Shown one piece after another: positions 5,404-5,908 of a stretch of DNA of 5,908 nt. Every line of letters begins with the position of its first letter. Position 1 is the first letter of the stretch. The DNA is from an uncultured Streptomyces sp. (GTDB taxonomy: Bacteria; Actinomycetota; Actinomycetes; Streptomycetales; Streptomycetaceae). A program made the position numbers and the translations under genes. Location of the stretch: NCBI GenBank assembly GCA_946480485.1, contig CAMLJW010000343.1, positions 1 to 5,908 on the forward strand, written 5' to 3'. Under the pieces are notes generated by a model. That model was not told the DNA's origin and did not search any database. It saw only the letters and a list, made by a program, of their open reading frames with translations.

Positions 5404-5908
5404 ATGGGCACGACCGGTACGCCCACCGACATCACGCAGGGCTCCCGCACCAGGGGCGGCATCGGCGAGTCCACGCACCGCCCGGACGGCACGCTCAAGG
5501 TCACCGGCGAGTTCGCGTACTCGTCCGACATGTGGCACGAGGACATGCTCTGGGGGCAGATCCTCCGCTCGACCGTCGCGCACGCCGAGATCGTGTCCAT
5601 CGACACGAGCGAGGCCCTCGCCATGGCGGGTGTCTACGCCGTCATGACGTACGACGACCTGCCGACCGACGTGAGGAACTACGGCCTGGAGATCCAGGAC
5701 ACCCCGGTCCTCGCCCACGGCAAGGTACGCCACCACGGTGAGCCGGTCGCCATCGTCGCCGCCGACCACCCGGAGACGGCGCGCCGCGCCGCCGCCAAGA
5801 TCAAGGTCGACTACCGCGAGCTGCCCGTCATCACCGACGAGGCCTCCGCGACCGCCCCGGACGCGATCCTCGTCCACGAAGGCCGCGACGACCACCACAG
5901 CGGCCATG
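5404..5908 (+). CDS. Xanthine dehydrogenase-type molybdenum hydroxylase, molybdopterin-binding large subunit, 3'-truncated
   Basis: The first 168 codons of the catalytic subunit, which hydroxylates the substrate at a molybdenum cofactor; the frame runs off the right edge without a stop. The visible part is the aldehyde oxidase/xanthine dehydrogenase a/b hammerhead domain. Landmarks are GESTHRPDGTLKVTGEFAYSSD (residues 21-42) in shortened form RPDGTLKVTGEFAYS, then ILRSTVAHAEI, a VYAVMTYDDLP segment, KVRHHGEPVAIVAA, and AAAKIKVDYRELP. This order is typical of the family. The residues that distinguish xanthine dehydrogenase from CO dehydrogenase or other aldehyde and nicotine hydroxylases lie further downstream. 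The ATG follows the [2Fe-2S] stop by 2 bases and has a plausible ribosome binding site. Equivalent to pucD, E. coli xdhA and coxL. The family is sure; the purine substrate is inferred from context and resemblance. Confidence 0.93.
   Translation, partial: MGTTGTPTDITQGSRTRGGIGESTHRPDGTLKVTGEFAYSSDMWHEDMLWGQILRSTVAHAEIVSIDTSEALAMAGVYAVMTYDDLPTDVRNYGLEIQDTPVLAHGKVRHHGEPVAIVAADHPETARRAAAKIKVDYRELPVITDEASATAPDAILVHEGRDDHHSGH

Overview
The window is high-GC DNA with codon use strongly biased to G or C at third positions, 'GTG' and 'ATG' starts behind purine-rich ribosome binding sites, and protein families typical of actinomycetes. It looks like chromosomal DNA from a Streptomyces or a close relative. 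I see no insertion sequence, integrase, tRNA, rRNA, CRISPR array or phage gene.

Layout, left to right. (1) A 5'-truncated FadR-type GntR regulator on the + strand (about 2-763); its reading frame is open to the left edge, so the true start is probably outside the window. (2) A 62-base convergent gap holding a short tandem repeat. (3) A TPR-like helical protein of unknown function on the - strand (826-1599). (4) A 151-base gap holding a hairpin just after the next gene and an 18-base near-palindrome that resembles a Rex operator. (5) A PucR-family regulator on the - strand (1751-3586) with an unusually long Gly/Pro/Ser linker encoded by a hexanucleotide repeat. (6) A 328-base divergent intergenic region with several dyads and a repeated AATCTAC element. 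(7) On the + strand, a tightly packed molybdenum hydroxylase operon: FAD subunit (3915-4805), [2Fe-2S] subunit (4805-5401), and the start of the molybdopterin subunit (5404 to the right edge).

The most coherent unit is the divergent pair of a PucR regulator and a three-subunit xanthine dehydrogenase-type enzyme. PucR proteins are known purine-catabolism regulators in Bacillus subtilis, where a three-subunit xanthine dehydrogenase is also under PucR control. I therefore infer a purine oxidation module (hypoxanthine or xanthine to urate) controlled from the shared intergenic region. The subunit order FAD, FeS, Mo is also that of coxMSL carbon monoxide dehydrogenases, and the active-site part of the Mo subunit lies outside the window, so the substrate is inferred mainly from the regulator and from sequence resemblance.

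I did not find a convincing undescribed system. The items most worth a second look are the Rex-like site, the insert containing two extra cysteines between the two iron-sulfur domains, the dyad cluster between pucR and the hydroxylase genes, and the repeat-encoded PucR linker.
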